A stretch of 13,555 nt of DNA, taken from positions 1 to 13,555 of the forward strand of contig JAJZOK010000091.1 in assembly GCA_021811525.1 (NCBI GenBank), in the 5' to 3' direction. The position numbers and the translations under genes were made by a program. Source of the stretch: Thermoplasmata archaeon. Lineage in GTDB: Archaea > Thermoplasmatota > Thermoplasmata > Thermoplasmatales > Thermoplasmataceae. A model generated the notes under the pieces. That model was given only the letters and a program-made list of their open reading frames with translations, did not search any database and was not told the origin of the DNA. Shown here in pieces: positions 1 to 6,748 of this stretch (positions are counted from its first letter, which is position 1; each line of letters begins with the position of its first letter).

Positions 1-452
1 GTAAGATCATTGTCATCATCAAGTGCCGCATAAATGCAGTTCCCATTTTCGAAAAGCTCCATGAATTTTATTCCACCTGATTCACGGATAACCTTCACTG
101 GCCCCTTGAATTCAGACCTTGGAGTTCTGCGGTAATAAAGCATCTGGTTCTCTACCTTAACGTAAAAACCACGGCTCTTTAGCAGATCATACACAATGAA
201 TATGTCGAGGAATGTGCCTGTCATCTCAAGTCTAAGAAGGATTCTGTCAGCATGGTTCAACGATGGGTTTTCAGGTGCAATTTTTTTCCTCAGAAAGAGG
301 TACATGCATTCAAACGGGTTCAGTATTATAACCCCAGCCTGTATCCTGCCCAGTTTGTACTTGTTCAGCAAAAAACTCGGGCTCTTATCCTGTTGGATAT
401 GGAAGATAATGTCCTGGCAGATTGCTTTACTGGGAGACTTGTTTTTTAGCAT
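1..452 (-). CDS. endA: tRNA-intron endonuclease EndA, 5' part (runs off the left edge)
   Basis: This gene encodes the first 150 residues of a tRNA-splicing endonuclease, which cuts the bulge-helix-bulge motif of archaeal pre-tRNA. I read it in the minus-strand frame starting at ATG 452-450, preceded by an AGAGAG Shine-Dalgarno-like stretch; the frame stays open to the window edge. Residues about 24-62 match the EndA N-terminal fold (LLNKYKLGR, then ILNPFECMYLFLRKKI). Residues about 80-108 match the nuclease-like repeat (FLDIFIVYDLLKSRGFYVKV). A second N-terminal-like segment begins near residue 118 (GPVKVIRESGGIKFMELFE). This tandem layout fits the two-repeat, homodimeric EndA type, in which the first repeat is degenerate. 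The catalytic Tyr-His-Lys of the second repeat would lie outside the window. The start overlaps the end of the GTPase gene by 26 bp, so the two are probably co-transcribed. Confidence 0.82.
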   Translation of the reverse strand, partial: MLKNKSPSKAICQDIIFHIQQDKSPSFLLNKYKLGRIQAGVIILNPFECMYLFLRKKIAPENPSLNHADRILLRLEMTGTFLDIFIVYDLLKSRGFYVKVENQMLYYRRTPRSEFKGPVKVIRESGGIKFMELFENGNCIYAALDDDNDL

Positions 453-951
453 AGAATCTCTCTAACATGAGCTCCAGAATATGGTCCATCATTTCTGCCA
501 CTTTGTCTCCAGTCCTTGAAGATACCAGGAAAAACGGCACATCAAGCTTCCTGGAGACTTTTTCAAAGTCCTCAGTCCAGAGTTCCGCCTCATATCTAAG
601 GTCCGTCTTTGTTCCCACTAAAACCACTGGGGGTTTCTTCTCAAAGTTCTTCGTGTATGGTATAATATCTGAGGCATATTCGAGGCCGGCCCTTGACATT
701 ATGTCTGCAACTACTATAATCAGATTGGAGCTAGGAAGCATCCTCTCGGCGTCTGTATCATTGTTTATTTCCTGGAAGAGAAGATCTGCCACTAACTTGT
801 TGTTCTTATAAGTGAGGGTCACCTTCTTTCTGAGAAGAACTTTGACTGGTCCGCTGGATCCATCACTACCGTAAACAATTCTTGAGATCAATGATGTTTT
901 TCCAGTATCATCCATACCGGCAACACTGATTTTCCACGTGACGCGATCCAT
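427..951 (-). CDS. Small Ras-like GTPase with an altered G3 motif
   Basis: A 174-residue single-domain P-loop GTPase. Visible motifs are G1 at residues 12-19 (GMDDTGKT), G4 at 113-117 (GTKTD, in place of NKxD) and a G5-like SSR at 144-146. At residues 56-61 the sequence reads DLLFQE, which aligns with DTAGQE of Ras/Rab proteins: the Walker B aspartate and the catalytic glutamine position remain, but the invariant glycine of DxxG is phenylalanine. There is no signal peptide or membrane segment, so it is likely cytosolic. It overlaps the start of endA by 26 bp. Related small archaeal GTPases are poorly characterised and I cannot assign a partner or process. Start is the ATG at 951, with an AT-rich TATA-like element about 36 bp upstream and no Shine-Dalgarno sequence. 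Confidence 0.85.
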   Translation of the reverse strand: MDRVTWKISVAGMDDTGKTSLISRIVYGSDGSSGPVKVLLRKKVTLTYKNNKLVADLLFQEINNDTDAERMLPSSNLIIVVADIMSRAGLEYASDIIPYTKNFEKKPPVVLVGTKTDLRYEAELWTEDFEKVSRKLDVPFFLVSSRTGDKVAEMMDHILELMLERFYAKKQVSQ

Positions 952-982
952 GCATATCTGGCATTTGATTAGGAGCTTTTAG

Positions 983-993
983 TTATATTTTTT
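983..993 (-). promoter_or_regulatory. Putative TATA element of the GTPase gene
   Basis: On the minus strand the sequence reads AAAAAATATAA, centred about 37 bp before the ATG at 951. Initiation about 26 bp downstream would give a leader of roughly 10 nt. This rests on base composition and spacing only. Confidence 0.4.
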
Positions 994-1061
994 GCTTCAT
1001 TAAATGTGCAGGTTTATCACTTTTTCAATAATTTGATAGGTTTCCTACTAATTTCGGAAAT

Positions 1062-1079
1062 AAAAAGAGAAAAATGGTG
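1062..1079 (-). terminator. Oligo-T terminator behind the DUF981 gene
   Basis: On the minus strand, about 25-40 nt after the DUF981 stop codon, there are two T-runs (CCATTTTTCTCTTTTTA). A further TTTTTT lies closer to the stop. T-tracts without a strong hairpin are typical archaeal termination signals. Confidence 0.5.
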
Positions 1080-1101
1080 GTTTTAAAAAATATATCAAGA
1101 C

Positions 1102-1719
1102 TTATGGTGGGCTTATAAGGTGCTGCGGTACTGCTGAAGTTGCTATGAATGCCGCCAGGAAAGAAGAGACAATCAATCCAATCCAGAAGATAACAAGCAG
1201 AACAGTCCAAACAGCTGATGGTTCTCCCTTCCTGGAAGGGAAGAGATCATATATCATGGTGGCCGGGAGCGTGAACACGCCTGTGAGACCAAATGCAATG
1301 TACATCCCGAACATTGCCAGTGGTTCGCTTGTCATTCCCTGCAGATATGCATTTGCACCATAGTATATGGCAACAAGTCCGGAGAAGAATGCCAGCACAC
1401 CAACGTACTGCAACTTCTGCTTGAGCCCGAGTGCAATCGCAATTGAAACGATGACAATTCCAAGCAGCATCAATGGATCCCCAAAGAGGATGTTATAACT
1501 GCCTGGGAGAGGCCATACCATCTCACCATAAAATCCCATTATAAGTAGGAATGCCCCTAATATGCCTAGTGGAAAGACTCCTGGTTTCAGGACCTCCTCA
1601 ATATCCTTTGTGCCGTTCCTCCTGTAGTTTAAAAATGCGGCGCCGGTCATATATATGGACACAACACCAACAAGAGACATTGCGAACAGTTCTATTGCAA
1701 GGTCATCTACGAATACCAT
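1102..1719 (-). CDS. DUF981 family integral membrane protein
   Basis: A 205-residue hydrophobic protein with six predicted membrane helices, at about residues 9-31, 47-65, 79-98, 103-121, 133-158 and 168-194. The overall pattern, including the LKPGVFPLGILGAFLL segment after helix 1 and conserved-looking glycine-rich helices, fits the DUF981 family, which is found in Thermoplasmata, Sulfolobales and some actinobacteria and has no established function. A short basic loop (NYRRNGTKDIEE) follows helix 1. I see no metal or cofactor motif. The ATG at 1719 has a GGTGA Shine-Dalgarno sequence about 6 nt upstream and a TATA-like box further up, so it probably forms its own transcription unit. The family assignment comes from recall of the sequence pattern and was not searched. 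Confidence 0.7.
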   Translation of the reverse strand: MVFVDDLAIELFAMSLVGVVSIYMTGAAFLNYRRNGTKDIEEVLKPGVFPLGILGAFLLIMGFYGEMVWPLPGSYNILFGDPLMLLGIVIVSIAIALGLKQKLQYVGVLAFFSGLVAIYYGANAYLQGMTSEPLAMFGMYIAFGLTGVFTLPATMIYDLFPSRKGEPSAVWTVLLVIFWIGLIVSSFLAAFIATSAVPQHLISPP

Positions 1720-1751
1720 TTATTTCACCTGCAAAATAGATAGGTACCGTA

Positions 1752-1762
1752 TCTATAAATCT
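1752..1762 (-). promoter_or_regulatory. TATA box of the DUF981 gene
   Basis: The minus strand reads AGATTTATAGA, centred about 38 bp before the ATG at 1719. The expected start site about 26 bp downstream leaves a short leader containing the GGTGA ribosome-binding site. Confidence 0.5.
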
Positions 1763-1846
1763 CCATGGTAATTAGTAAGGAACAAGATTTAATATGCTAG
1801 AAAAAGCGCCTGAGATGTAATCCGTGTTAATGCGTGGCTCATCAGG

Positions 1847-1854
1847 TTTATAAG
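1847..1854 (+). promoter_or_regulatory. TATA box of the aminotransferase gene; supports the start at 1882
   Basis: TTTATAAG is centred about 31 bp before the ATG at 1882, which fits a leaderless or nearly leaderless mRNA. A second weaker candidate, TTTAATAT at 1788-1795, would instead serve an upstream GTG start at 1834. Confidence 0.55.
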
Positions 1855-1881
1855 CTTTTTTACGATAACATACTGGTCCCT

Positions 1882-3096
1882 ATGCAGTTTAGATTTTCTG
1901 ACTCACTGAAAAACATTAGGCCGTCAGAGATAAGAGAGCTTTTGAAGTATGCATCAGCAAAGGACTTCATCTCTTTCGGCGGAGGAATGCCAAATCCACT
2001 GACATTTCCAATGGATGACATCAGGGAAATCATGGACGACGTGTTGTCCCAGTACGGTTCTCTTGCACTCCAGTATGGAAATACAGGCGGTTTAAATGAG
2101 CTCAGGACAGAAATCAAGAATCTTGTCCTTGAGACTGAGAAGATAAAAACATCAGAACAGAACATCATAGTCACATCAGGTTCTCAGCAGGGTCTGTACG
2201 AACTAGCAAAGGTTCTTGTGAACCCCGGCGACACTGTAATTACTGAAGAACCCACTTATGTCGGGGCAATATCGGCATTTGACGCTAACAAGGCAGATAT
2301 GCACTCCATCCCTATCGACAACGAAGGCATGAGGACCGACCTTGCGGAAACTGAAATCAAAAAGCTGATTTCAGAGGGAAGGAGGCCAAAGTTCATCTAC
2401 ACCATCCCAACTTTCCAGAATCCTACAGGCATTACCATGAGCCTCGAGAGGAGGAAACATCTCATTGAAATTTCAAAAGAGTTCGATATTCCGCTTGTGG
2501 AAGACAACCCGTATGGTGAGTTGAGGTATTCTGGCAGCAGGATTCCAATGCTCAGCGCACTGGACAAGGACGCAAATGTCGTCTATCTTGGAACATTTTC
2601 AAAGGTAATGTGCCCTGGCCTCAGGATGGGTTACACAATCGGCCCCGAGGAGTTTGTCAACAAATTCAATCTTCTTAAACAGGCACTTGATCTTTCTTCC
2701 AGCACATTTTCACAGTACGTTGCATGGCAGTATCTTAAGAGAGGTATAATCAAGAAGCAGATTCCCAAGTCAATAGACCTGTACAGAAAGAAAAGAGATG
2801 CAATGCTGAAAGCACTGGATGAGTATTTCCCAGAGAATTCATCATGGTCAAAACCAGACGGCGGAATGTTCCTTTGGGCCACAGTTGACAGCAAGATAAA
2901 CACAACAGACATGCTTAAGGATGCGATCCAGGAAGGTGTTGCCTACGTAAGTGGGAATGCCTTCTCTCCAGCTAGAAACCAGGCAAACAGCATGAGGCTC
3001 AATTTCACTTTCTCGGAGGAAAACCAGATTTATGCCGGTATAGAGAAACTGGGGAACCTTGTGCAGAAGAAGGTTGGGCCACTCCAGTCCAACTAA
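1882..3096 (+). CDS. PLP-dependent class I aminotransferase (LysN/ARO8-like)
   Basis: A 404-residue fold-type I aminotransferase, which transfers an amino group between an amino acid and a 2-oxo acid using pyridoxal phosphate. Counting from ATG 1882: substrate loop SFGGGMPNP at 31-39, TSGSQQGLYEL at 98-108, NPTG at 180-183, D208 (VEDNPYGELRY) for the pyridine nitrogen with Y211, Schiff-base K241 (GTFSKVMCPGLRMGY), and R372 (SMRLNF) for the substrate carboxylate. The pattern resembles the aromatic/2-aminoadipate/branched-chain group (Thermus LysN, archaeal ArAT, yeast ARO8), whose members have broad specificity, so the substrate is not settled. A frame extension to GTG 1834 would add 16 residues. 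I prefer 1882 because family similarity starts at FRFSDSLKNIRPSEI and a TATA box sits inside the extension. Confidence 0.9.
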   Translation: MQFRFSDSLKNIRPSEIRELLKYASAKDFISFGGGMPNPLTFPMDDIREIMDDVLSQYGSLALQYGNTGGLNELRTEIKNLVLETEKIKTSEQNIIVTSGSQQGLYELAKVLVNPGDTVITEEPTYVGAISAFDANKADMHSIPIDNEGMRTDLAETEIKKLISEGRRPKFIYTIPTFQNPTGITMSLERRKHLIEISKEFDIPLVEDNPYGELRYSGSRIPMLSALDKDANVVYLGTFSKVMCPGLRMGYTIGPEEFVNKFNLLKQALDLSSSTFSQYVAWQYLKRGIIKKQIPKSIDLYRKKRDAMLKALDEYFPENSSWSKPDGGMFLWATVDSKINTTDMLKDAIQEGVAYVSGNAFSPARNQANSMRLNFTFSEENQIYAGIEKLGNLVQKKVGPLQSN

Positions 3097-3112
3097 CTCT
3101 ATTATTTTTCTC
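3097..3112 (+). terminator. T-rich terminator after the aminotransferase
   Basis: Immediately after the stop codon the sequence reads CTCTATTATTTTTCTC, a pyrimidine/T-rich tract of the kind that ends archaeal transcripts. There is no clear hairpin. Confidence 0.4.
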
Positions 3113-3125
3113 TCAACATTAAATC

Positions 3126-3131
3126 TTTATC
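3126..3131 (+). promoter_or_regulatory. TATA-like box of the CoaD/NTPase gene
   Basis: The TTTATC core, in the context ATCTTTATCTTTTT, is centred about 26 bp before the ATG at 3155. This is the spacing expected for a leaderless mRNA. Confidence 0.45.
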
Positions 3132-3154
3132 TTTTTACCCATACCAATTTTGTT

Positions 3155-4138
3155 ATGATCACAGTACTTGGGGGCACATTTTCAAAGTTGCACAAGGGGC
3201 ACAAGCTCATGCTGAAATATGCTTTCAATACAGGCAACAGGGTGGTAGTAGGCCTCACAACAGATGACTACCTCAAGCATAACAAGACCTACAGGGGTTT
3301 CAGCTACTCCTTAAGGAAAAGGAACCTGGAGAGATTCATGTCAAAACTGGGCAATGATTTTGAGGTGCTTCCACTGGAAACCAGGTCCGGAAATACAGAA
3401 ACCAACACAGATTATGCAGCAATTGTTGTCTCCAGGGAAACAATCGAGACTGCTGAGACAATAAACAGGAAGAGGATTTCAAACGGTTTGAAGCCGCTCG
3501 AAATTATAACAGTTCCTGTAATTCTTGCTGAAGACCTTTTTCCCATAAGTTCAACAAGGATTATTGCCGGGGAGATAAACACCTCAGGAAAAAGGTTGAG
3601 GCGGGTAAGGGTCGGCATATCCACAGCCAATGAACTCAAAGCTTCCGCGGTAGGTACTTATTTAACCACGATAATGCGAAATTTTGAGGTCGAAATCAAT
3701 ACAGAGTATGAGTTGGACACAAACCAGCCCTTCGGAGACGAAACTTACAAGATGGCTGTTAAGAGGGCCATTTCAGCCATGAACGACAGGGATTACGGAA
3801 TTGGAATAGAGTCAGGTATTTTCAGGGAATCCATTTCCAATAAATGTTTGGATATTCACGTATGTGCGGTTATTGACCGTTACTCAAGGATAACTCTTGG
3901 TACAAGCAGCGGATTTGAAATTCCAGATGAGATAGTCAATTTGCTCAAGGATGGGCTCGAGGAGTCTAGAGCTTTTGAAATGCTCTATGGGACAGAGGCA
4001 ATAGGCAAGCACAATGGGGTTATAGGCGCCTTCACAAATGGGCAGCTCAAGAGAAAGGAACTAATTCTGGAATCGTTGAGAAATGCCTTTGTTCCAAGAA
4101 TCGGCGCTGGCTATTTTGGGCTAGATCAGAAACTCTGA
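3155..4138 (+). CDS. coaD: Bifunctional phosphopantetheine adenylyltransferase / NTP phosphatase
   Basis: A 327-residue two-domain protein. Residues 1 to about 148 are an archaeal CoaD, which makes dephospho-CoA from 4'-phosphopantetheine and ATP. It has GGTFSKLHKGH with the nucleotidyltransferase HxGH at 13-16, and ISSTRI at 131-136. Residues about 151-327 are a DUF84 inosine/xanthosine triphosphatase-type domain, which removes non-canonical purine nucleotides. It begins VRVGISTANELKASAV, carries GIGIESGIF at 216-223, and ends with a GKHNGVIGAFTNGQLKRKE block. This fusion is known from Thermoplasmatales, where it is annotated as a bifunctional enzyme. The start at 3155 is chosen because the HxGH domain begins there (MITVLGGTF). 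The frame runs further upstream into the aminotransferase gene but that part has no family similarity. I see no missing key residue. Confidence 0.92.
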   Translation: MITVLGGTFSKLHKGHKLMLKYAFNTGNRVVVGLTTDDYLKHNKTYRGFSYSLRKRNLERFMSKLGNDFEVLPLETRSGNTETNTDYAAIVVSRETIETAETINRKRISNGLKPLEIITVPVILAEDLFPISSTRIIAGEINTSGKRLRRVRVGISTANELKASAVGTYLTTIMRNFEVEINTEYELDTNQPFGDETYKMAVKRAISAMNDRDYGIGIESGIFRESISNKCLDIHVCAVIDRYSRITLGTSSGFEIPDEIVNLLKDGLEESRAFEMLYGTEAIGKHNGVIGAFTNGQLKRKELILESLRNAFVPRIGAGYFGLDQKL

Positions 4139-4192
4139 TACCAATAGGAATGCATTCTTGTTTTGGCACAGTAAATTTATGCCTAAGTGTTC

Positions 4193-4228
4193 ATATTTGC
4201 AGGAGAATGCTGGAAGAAGCGCAAATAT
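4193..4228 (+). repeat. Short inverted repeat in the coaD-DUF59 gap
   Basis: ATATTTGC at 4193-4200 is repeated in inverted orientation as GCAAATAT at 4221-4228, with a 20-nt spacer. The arms are 8 bp and perfect. In RNA this could form a hairpin enclosing an AGGAGAATG sequence. It could be chance in AT-rich spacer DNA. Confidence 0.3.
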
Positions 4229-4270
4229 TACATAGAAATTAGCTTTAGACAAGTTCCAAAGCACAAAATT

Positions 4271-4280
4271 GTTAAGTATT
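4271..4280 (+). promoter_or_regulatory. Putative TATA box of the DUF59 gene
   Basis: GTTAAGTATT is centred about 31 bp before the ATG at 4307, giving a leader of about 5 nt or less. There is no Shine-Dalgarno sequence before the start codon. Confidence 0.4.
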
Positions 4281-4306
4281 AGTCATTAATTGATAACCAG
4301 ATTAGA

Positions 4307-4606
4307 ATGGTTACCAAGGAAGAAATTCTGGAACAGTTGAAGGAAGTATCTGATCCAGAAATTGGCATGGATATTGTAAACCTCGGATTGGTTTACGATA
4401 TCGACATCAATGAAGACAGAGTTTACATTAAAATGACCATGACGGCTCCAACCTGCCCAGTTACCCCATGGATCTTATCAGAGGCACAGAGGGTGGTGGA
4501 GAATTTAGAAAATGTAGAAGCTGCTGACGTGGAACTTGTCTGGGACCCGCCATGGAACCCAAGCATGATGACAGATGAAGCCAAGGAAGCCCTAAACATG
4601 GGATAA
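4307..4606 (+). CDS. MIP18/DUF59 family iron-sulfur cluster assembly protein (SufT/PaaD-like)
   Basis: A 99-residue protein made of one MIP18 domain. It has the family signatures EVSDPEIGMDIVNLGLVYDI at about 13-32 and TAPTCPVTPWI at 46-56, with the conserved cysteine at C50. The C-terminal WDPPWNPSMMTDEAKEAL is also typical. The full family length is present. Relatives (SufT, PaaD, the CIA protein MIP18) help mature or deliver Fe-S clusters in the cytosol. That role is inferred here from the family; the window holds Fe-S enzymes that could be clients (the radical-SAM MqnC and MqnE), but there is no physical linkage. The gene appears to be monocistronic, with its own TATA-like box and a T-rich 3' flank. 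Confidence 0.87.
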   Translation: MVTKEEILEQLKEVSDPEIGMDIVNLGLVYDIDINEDRVYIKMTMTAPTCPVTPWILSEAQRVVENLENVEAADVELVWDPPWNPSMMTDEAKEALNMG

Positions 4607-4630
4607 AGATATATTTCCACATTTTCACTT

Positions 4631-4645
4631 AAATTTCTTTTACTT
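4631..4645 (+). terminator. T-rich terminator after the DUF59 gene
   Basis: AAATTTCTTTTACTT lies about 25 nt downstream of the stop codon, and a second T-rich patch (CCGTTTTCCTTTC) follows. The rest of the 250-bp gap to tbp (4607-4856) holds no open frame or RNA that I recognise. Confidence 0.4.
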
Positions 4646-4816
4646 CAAACATAAAAGCCGTTTTCCTTTCATTCCCTTATTTCACCGAAGGCATTTGGGC
4701 AGATGTGAAAATAACCCCATTAATCAGCCGGCCCATATTTTGAGGAAACTTCTTGCAAAATTAGTTAAAGTGGGAGAAATTTGGGAAGTCGCCTTTGCCT
4801 TAGTATTAAAAGCATG

Positions 4817-4836
4817 TTTAAATATAGTTTATAAAT
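4817..4836 (+). promoter_or_regulatory. Double TATA box of the tbp gene
   Basis: TTTAAATATA at 4817-4826 is followed directly by GTTTATAAATA (4827-4837). The first box, about 35 bp before the ATG at 4857, would give a leader of about 8 nt that includes AAAGGG as a ribosome-binding site. The second, about 25 bp before the ATG, would give a leaderless mRNA. Both are close to the archaeal consensus and are the strongest TATA sequences in the window. Confidence 0.6.
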
Positions 4837-4856
4837 AAAGAAAGAAAGGGTTATTT

Positions 4857-5411
4857 ATGAGTGAGAGAGAAAAGATTGCCATCGAAAATATTGTTGCTTC
4901 AACTTCACTTGCTGAACATCTCGACCTTAGCAGGATCGCATTAGCTCTTGACGGATCTGAATACGAACCAGAACAGTTCCCCGGTCTCATATATAGACTC
5001 CATGAACCCAAGACTGCCGTACTGATTTTCAGAAGCGGAAAGGTAAACTGCACTGGCGCCAAGAATCTCGCAAACGTTAGGCTGACCATCGAGACTATCA
5101 TCCAGAAGCTCAAGAAGGCCGGAATAGAGGTTTATGACAATCCTGAAATCGTTGTCCAGAACATTGTTGCTGTATACGATCTGGAAGCAGCCCTTAACCT
5201 GACAGACATTGCAATGTCACTGGGCCTTGAAAATGTCGAATACGAACCAGAACAGTTCCCCGGCCTCGTTTACAGGGTGGAAGAGCCGAAGGTAGTGCTT
5301 CTTCTCTTTGGATCCGGAAAGGTTGTCTGCACTGGCGCTAAGGAAGAGAGCGAAATTGAGCAGGCAGTTATCAAGGTAAAGAAGGAACTACAAAAAGTAG
5401 GGCTTATTTAA
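4857..5411 (+). CDS. tbp: TATA-box-binding protein
   Basis: TBP is the core transcription initiation factor that bends promoter DNA and recruits TFB and RNA polymerase. The 184-residue product has the two saddle repeats, about 7-92 and 98-184. Each contains EYEPEQFPGL at 36-43 and 129-136 and a GSGK/RSGK-V-x-CTGAK block. The four DNA-intercalating phenylalanines are F41, F58, F134 and F151. There is no long N-terminal extension and no acidic tail. The start ATG at 4857 is preceded by AAAGGG and two TATA boxes. The two repeats share a 26-nt identical DNA stretch (4959-4984 and 5238-5263). The gene is followed by a T-tract and is convergent with truD. Confidence 0.97.
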   Translation: MSEREKIAIENIVASTSLAEHLDLSRIALALDGSEYEPEQFPGLIYRLHEPKTAVLIFRSGKVNCTGAKNLANVRLTIETIIQKLKKAGIEVYDNPEIVVQNIVAVYDLEAALNLTDIAMSLGLENVEYEPEQFPGLVYRVEEPKVVLLLFGSGKVVCTGAKEESEIEQAVIKVKKELQKVGLI

Positions 5412-5420
5412 TCCATTACT

Positions 5421-5440
5421 ATTTTTTCTTTTTTTCTTTC
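5421..5440 (+). terminator. T-tract terminator after tbp
   Basis: ATTTTTTCTTTTTTTCTTTC begins 10 nt after the tbp stop codon. It is the strongest oligo-T signal in the window and lies between the convergent genes tbp and truD. Confidence 0.65.
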
Positions 5441-5485
5441 CTGTAAAGGAATTTCAATTTGTAAGAACATCCAAAAGCTATGGAC

Positions 5486-6637
5486 TCAAGCAATTTCAGA
5501 ATCTTTCAATATTTCCCTGATAAGTGAGGTCGCGTAAACACCTCTTCCCAGGCTGAATTTCAAGATACCTTGGTCTCCAAGCTGAAAATCTACTGGCTTG
5601 CATGATACTATTCTCCTCTCTCCCTTAGAAGATAGTTCACTATAACCCTGTATTCTGAACATATCCAGAGTAACATTCTCATCCTCCAGAACTTTAGTCT
5701 CCAATTCACCCTGCTCCCCTGAGGAAATTCGTGATTCATAGCCAAATAGTGGTATTGAAATCCTCATGGAATCATCCCTGCACATAGCAGCGATTTTCTG
5801 CACGTTGAGCCTGTTTACCTGAATTTCTTCAGTTTTGTTTGCATTGAACAAACCATCAACTTTTAAAACGGTTTCACCAGGAATTGGTTCCAGCAGGTTT
5901 CCATATTTCTTCATCCTCAATGAAAGGATCCTGTTGAAAAGATATGACTGGTATGCGTGGACAAACATCATGGAGAGAGTTTTTGGCAGGGCAGTGAAGG
6001 CGTCCTGAAGATTTCCGTGCTCTAGTAAGTATCCCAATAGGGACCGTTCAAAATCCAATCTTTCGGGGAACTCTTTCAGGGCAATGGCAGGATCGTTGTG
6101 CTCTGCAAAATTAATCCTGTAAGATTCAGAATCGTACTGAGGATCATAAAGGTAAAGCATAGCAGCTTTTTCATATTGTCCAGCCACAATAAGCTTCCCT
6201 ATTTTGTGCGTGTTAGTGCGAATGCTCCCAAATCTCTGTAAGCCGAAAAAATTTGGGAACCCCCCACGGTTGTTCAGCTGGTCAACGGTTTCTTGTGCTT
6301 TTGGTATTGAGGGTTCATCCATCCTCAGGTCGATAGTAAACCTATTTCCCATCAGGTCTCCAAGATTCAGCATCCTGTCAGACCGGAAGGCTTCCATAAT
6401 TTCAGCGTCCTTTATGCTTATCCTTTCTGGCTGGAGATCGCTGTTCACACAAAAATACTGGGTTGTTATGCCCCGTTTGTCCTTTGTACCGCAATAGGTG
6501 ATCCTTTTCCTGCTTATCCTCAAATAGCGGGCAAGATACATCAGGAAGTGGTTTGTATCCCAGTTTGTGAGCTTGACTTTAATGATAGTGTACTTCCCGG
6601 CCGAGTTCCTTGGGATACTATCCGGGATTTCTTCCAC
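5486..6637 (-). CDS. truD: tRNA pseudouridine(13) synthase TruD; true N-terminus lies upstream
   Basis: TruD converts U13 of tRNA (U35 in some tRNAs) to pseudouridine. Counting from GTG 6637, the catalytic motif YCGTKDKRGITTQ lies at 48-60 with nucleophile D53, and NFFGLQRFGSIRTNTHKIG about 80 residues later is the family signature. The C-terminal half carries the TRUD insertion domain. The 383-residue product from GTG 6637 is short for the family. Its frame continues upstream without a stop to 6748, encoding YLTDTPGIRGTLKSRIEDFI just before the GTG, which is conserved TruD N-terminus. No ATG, GTG or TTG exists in that part of the frame. I therefore give the GTG as the minimal boundary, but the protein almost certainly begins near 6735. 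The gene follows mqnC and was probably co-transcribed with it. Confidence 0.88.
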   Translation of the reverse strand: MEEIPDSIPRNSAGKYTIIKVKLTNWDTNHFLMYLARYLRISRKRITYCGTKDKRGITTQYFCVNSDLQPERISIKDAEIMEAFRSDRMLNLGDLMGNRFTIDLRMDEPSIPKAQETVDQLNNRGGFPNFFGLQRFGSIRTNTHKIGKLIVAGQYEKAAMLYLYDPQYDSESYRINFAEHNDPAIALKEFPERLDFERSLLGYLLEHGNLQDAFTALPKTLSMMFVHAYQSYLFNRILSLRMKKYGNLLEPIPGETVLKVDGLFNANKTEEIQVNRLNVQKIAAMCRDDSMRISIPLFGYESRISSGEQGELETKVLEDENVTLDMFRIQGYSELSSKGERRIVSCKPVDFQLGDQGILKFSLGRGVYATSLIREILKDSEIA

Positions 6638-6748
6638 TATAAAATCTTCAATTCTGGACTTAAGGGTGCCTCTTATTCCGGGAGTGTCAGTTAAGTACCC
6701 TGTGATTCCTGCAATTGCTTCCCTATTGGTTTCACTGGCTGTAATACT
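6638..6748 (-). other. truD: Upstream truD-frame coding sequence without a canonical start codon
   Basis: Thirty-seven sense codons lie between an in-frame TAA (6751-6749) and GTG 6637. The last 20 or so encode conserved TruD N-terminal residues. The mqnC stop codon overlaps a GTG (6735-6733, GTGA), a natural coupled start, but that GTG is one frame off. Adding a single G to the GGG run at 6723-6721 would join it to the truD frame. The possible explanations are a base-calling error, a real frameshift, or an ATT start. Confidence 0.7.

Noticed and set aside
196..811. Plus-strand open frames opposite the endonuclease and GTPase genes
   Set aside because: They are shadows: the minus-strand frames carry clear EndA and GTPase motifs, while the plus-strand products resemble nothing.
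1834..1881. Upstream GTG extension of the aminotransferase (16 residues)
   Set aside because: The extra residues do not resemble the family, and a good TATA box lies inside them at the right distance from ATG 1882.
3059..3154. 32-codon upstream extension of the CoaD/NTPase frame
   Set aside because: It overlaps the aminotransferase end and a T-rich spacer, while the adenylyltransferase domain begins exactly at ATG 3155.
4737..4761. Inverted repeat ATTTTG/CAAAAT in the gap before tbp
   Set aside because: Six-bp arms with a 13-nt spacer in AT-rich DNA are easily produced by chance and no gene end is nearby.
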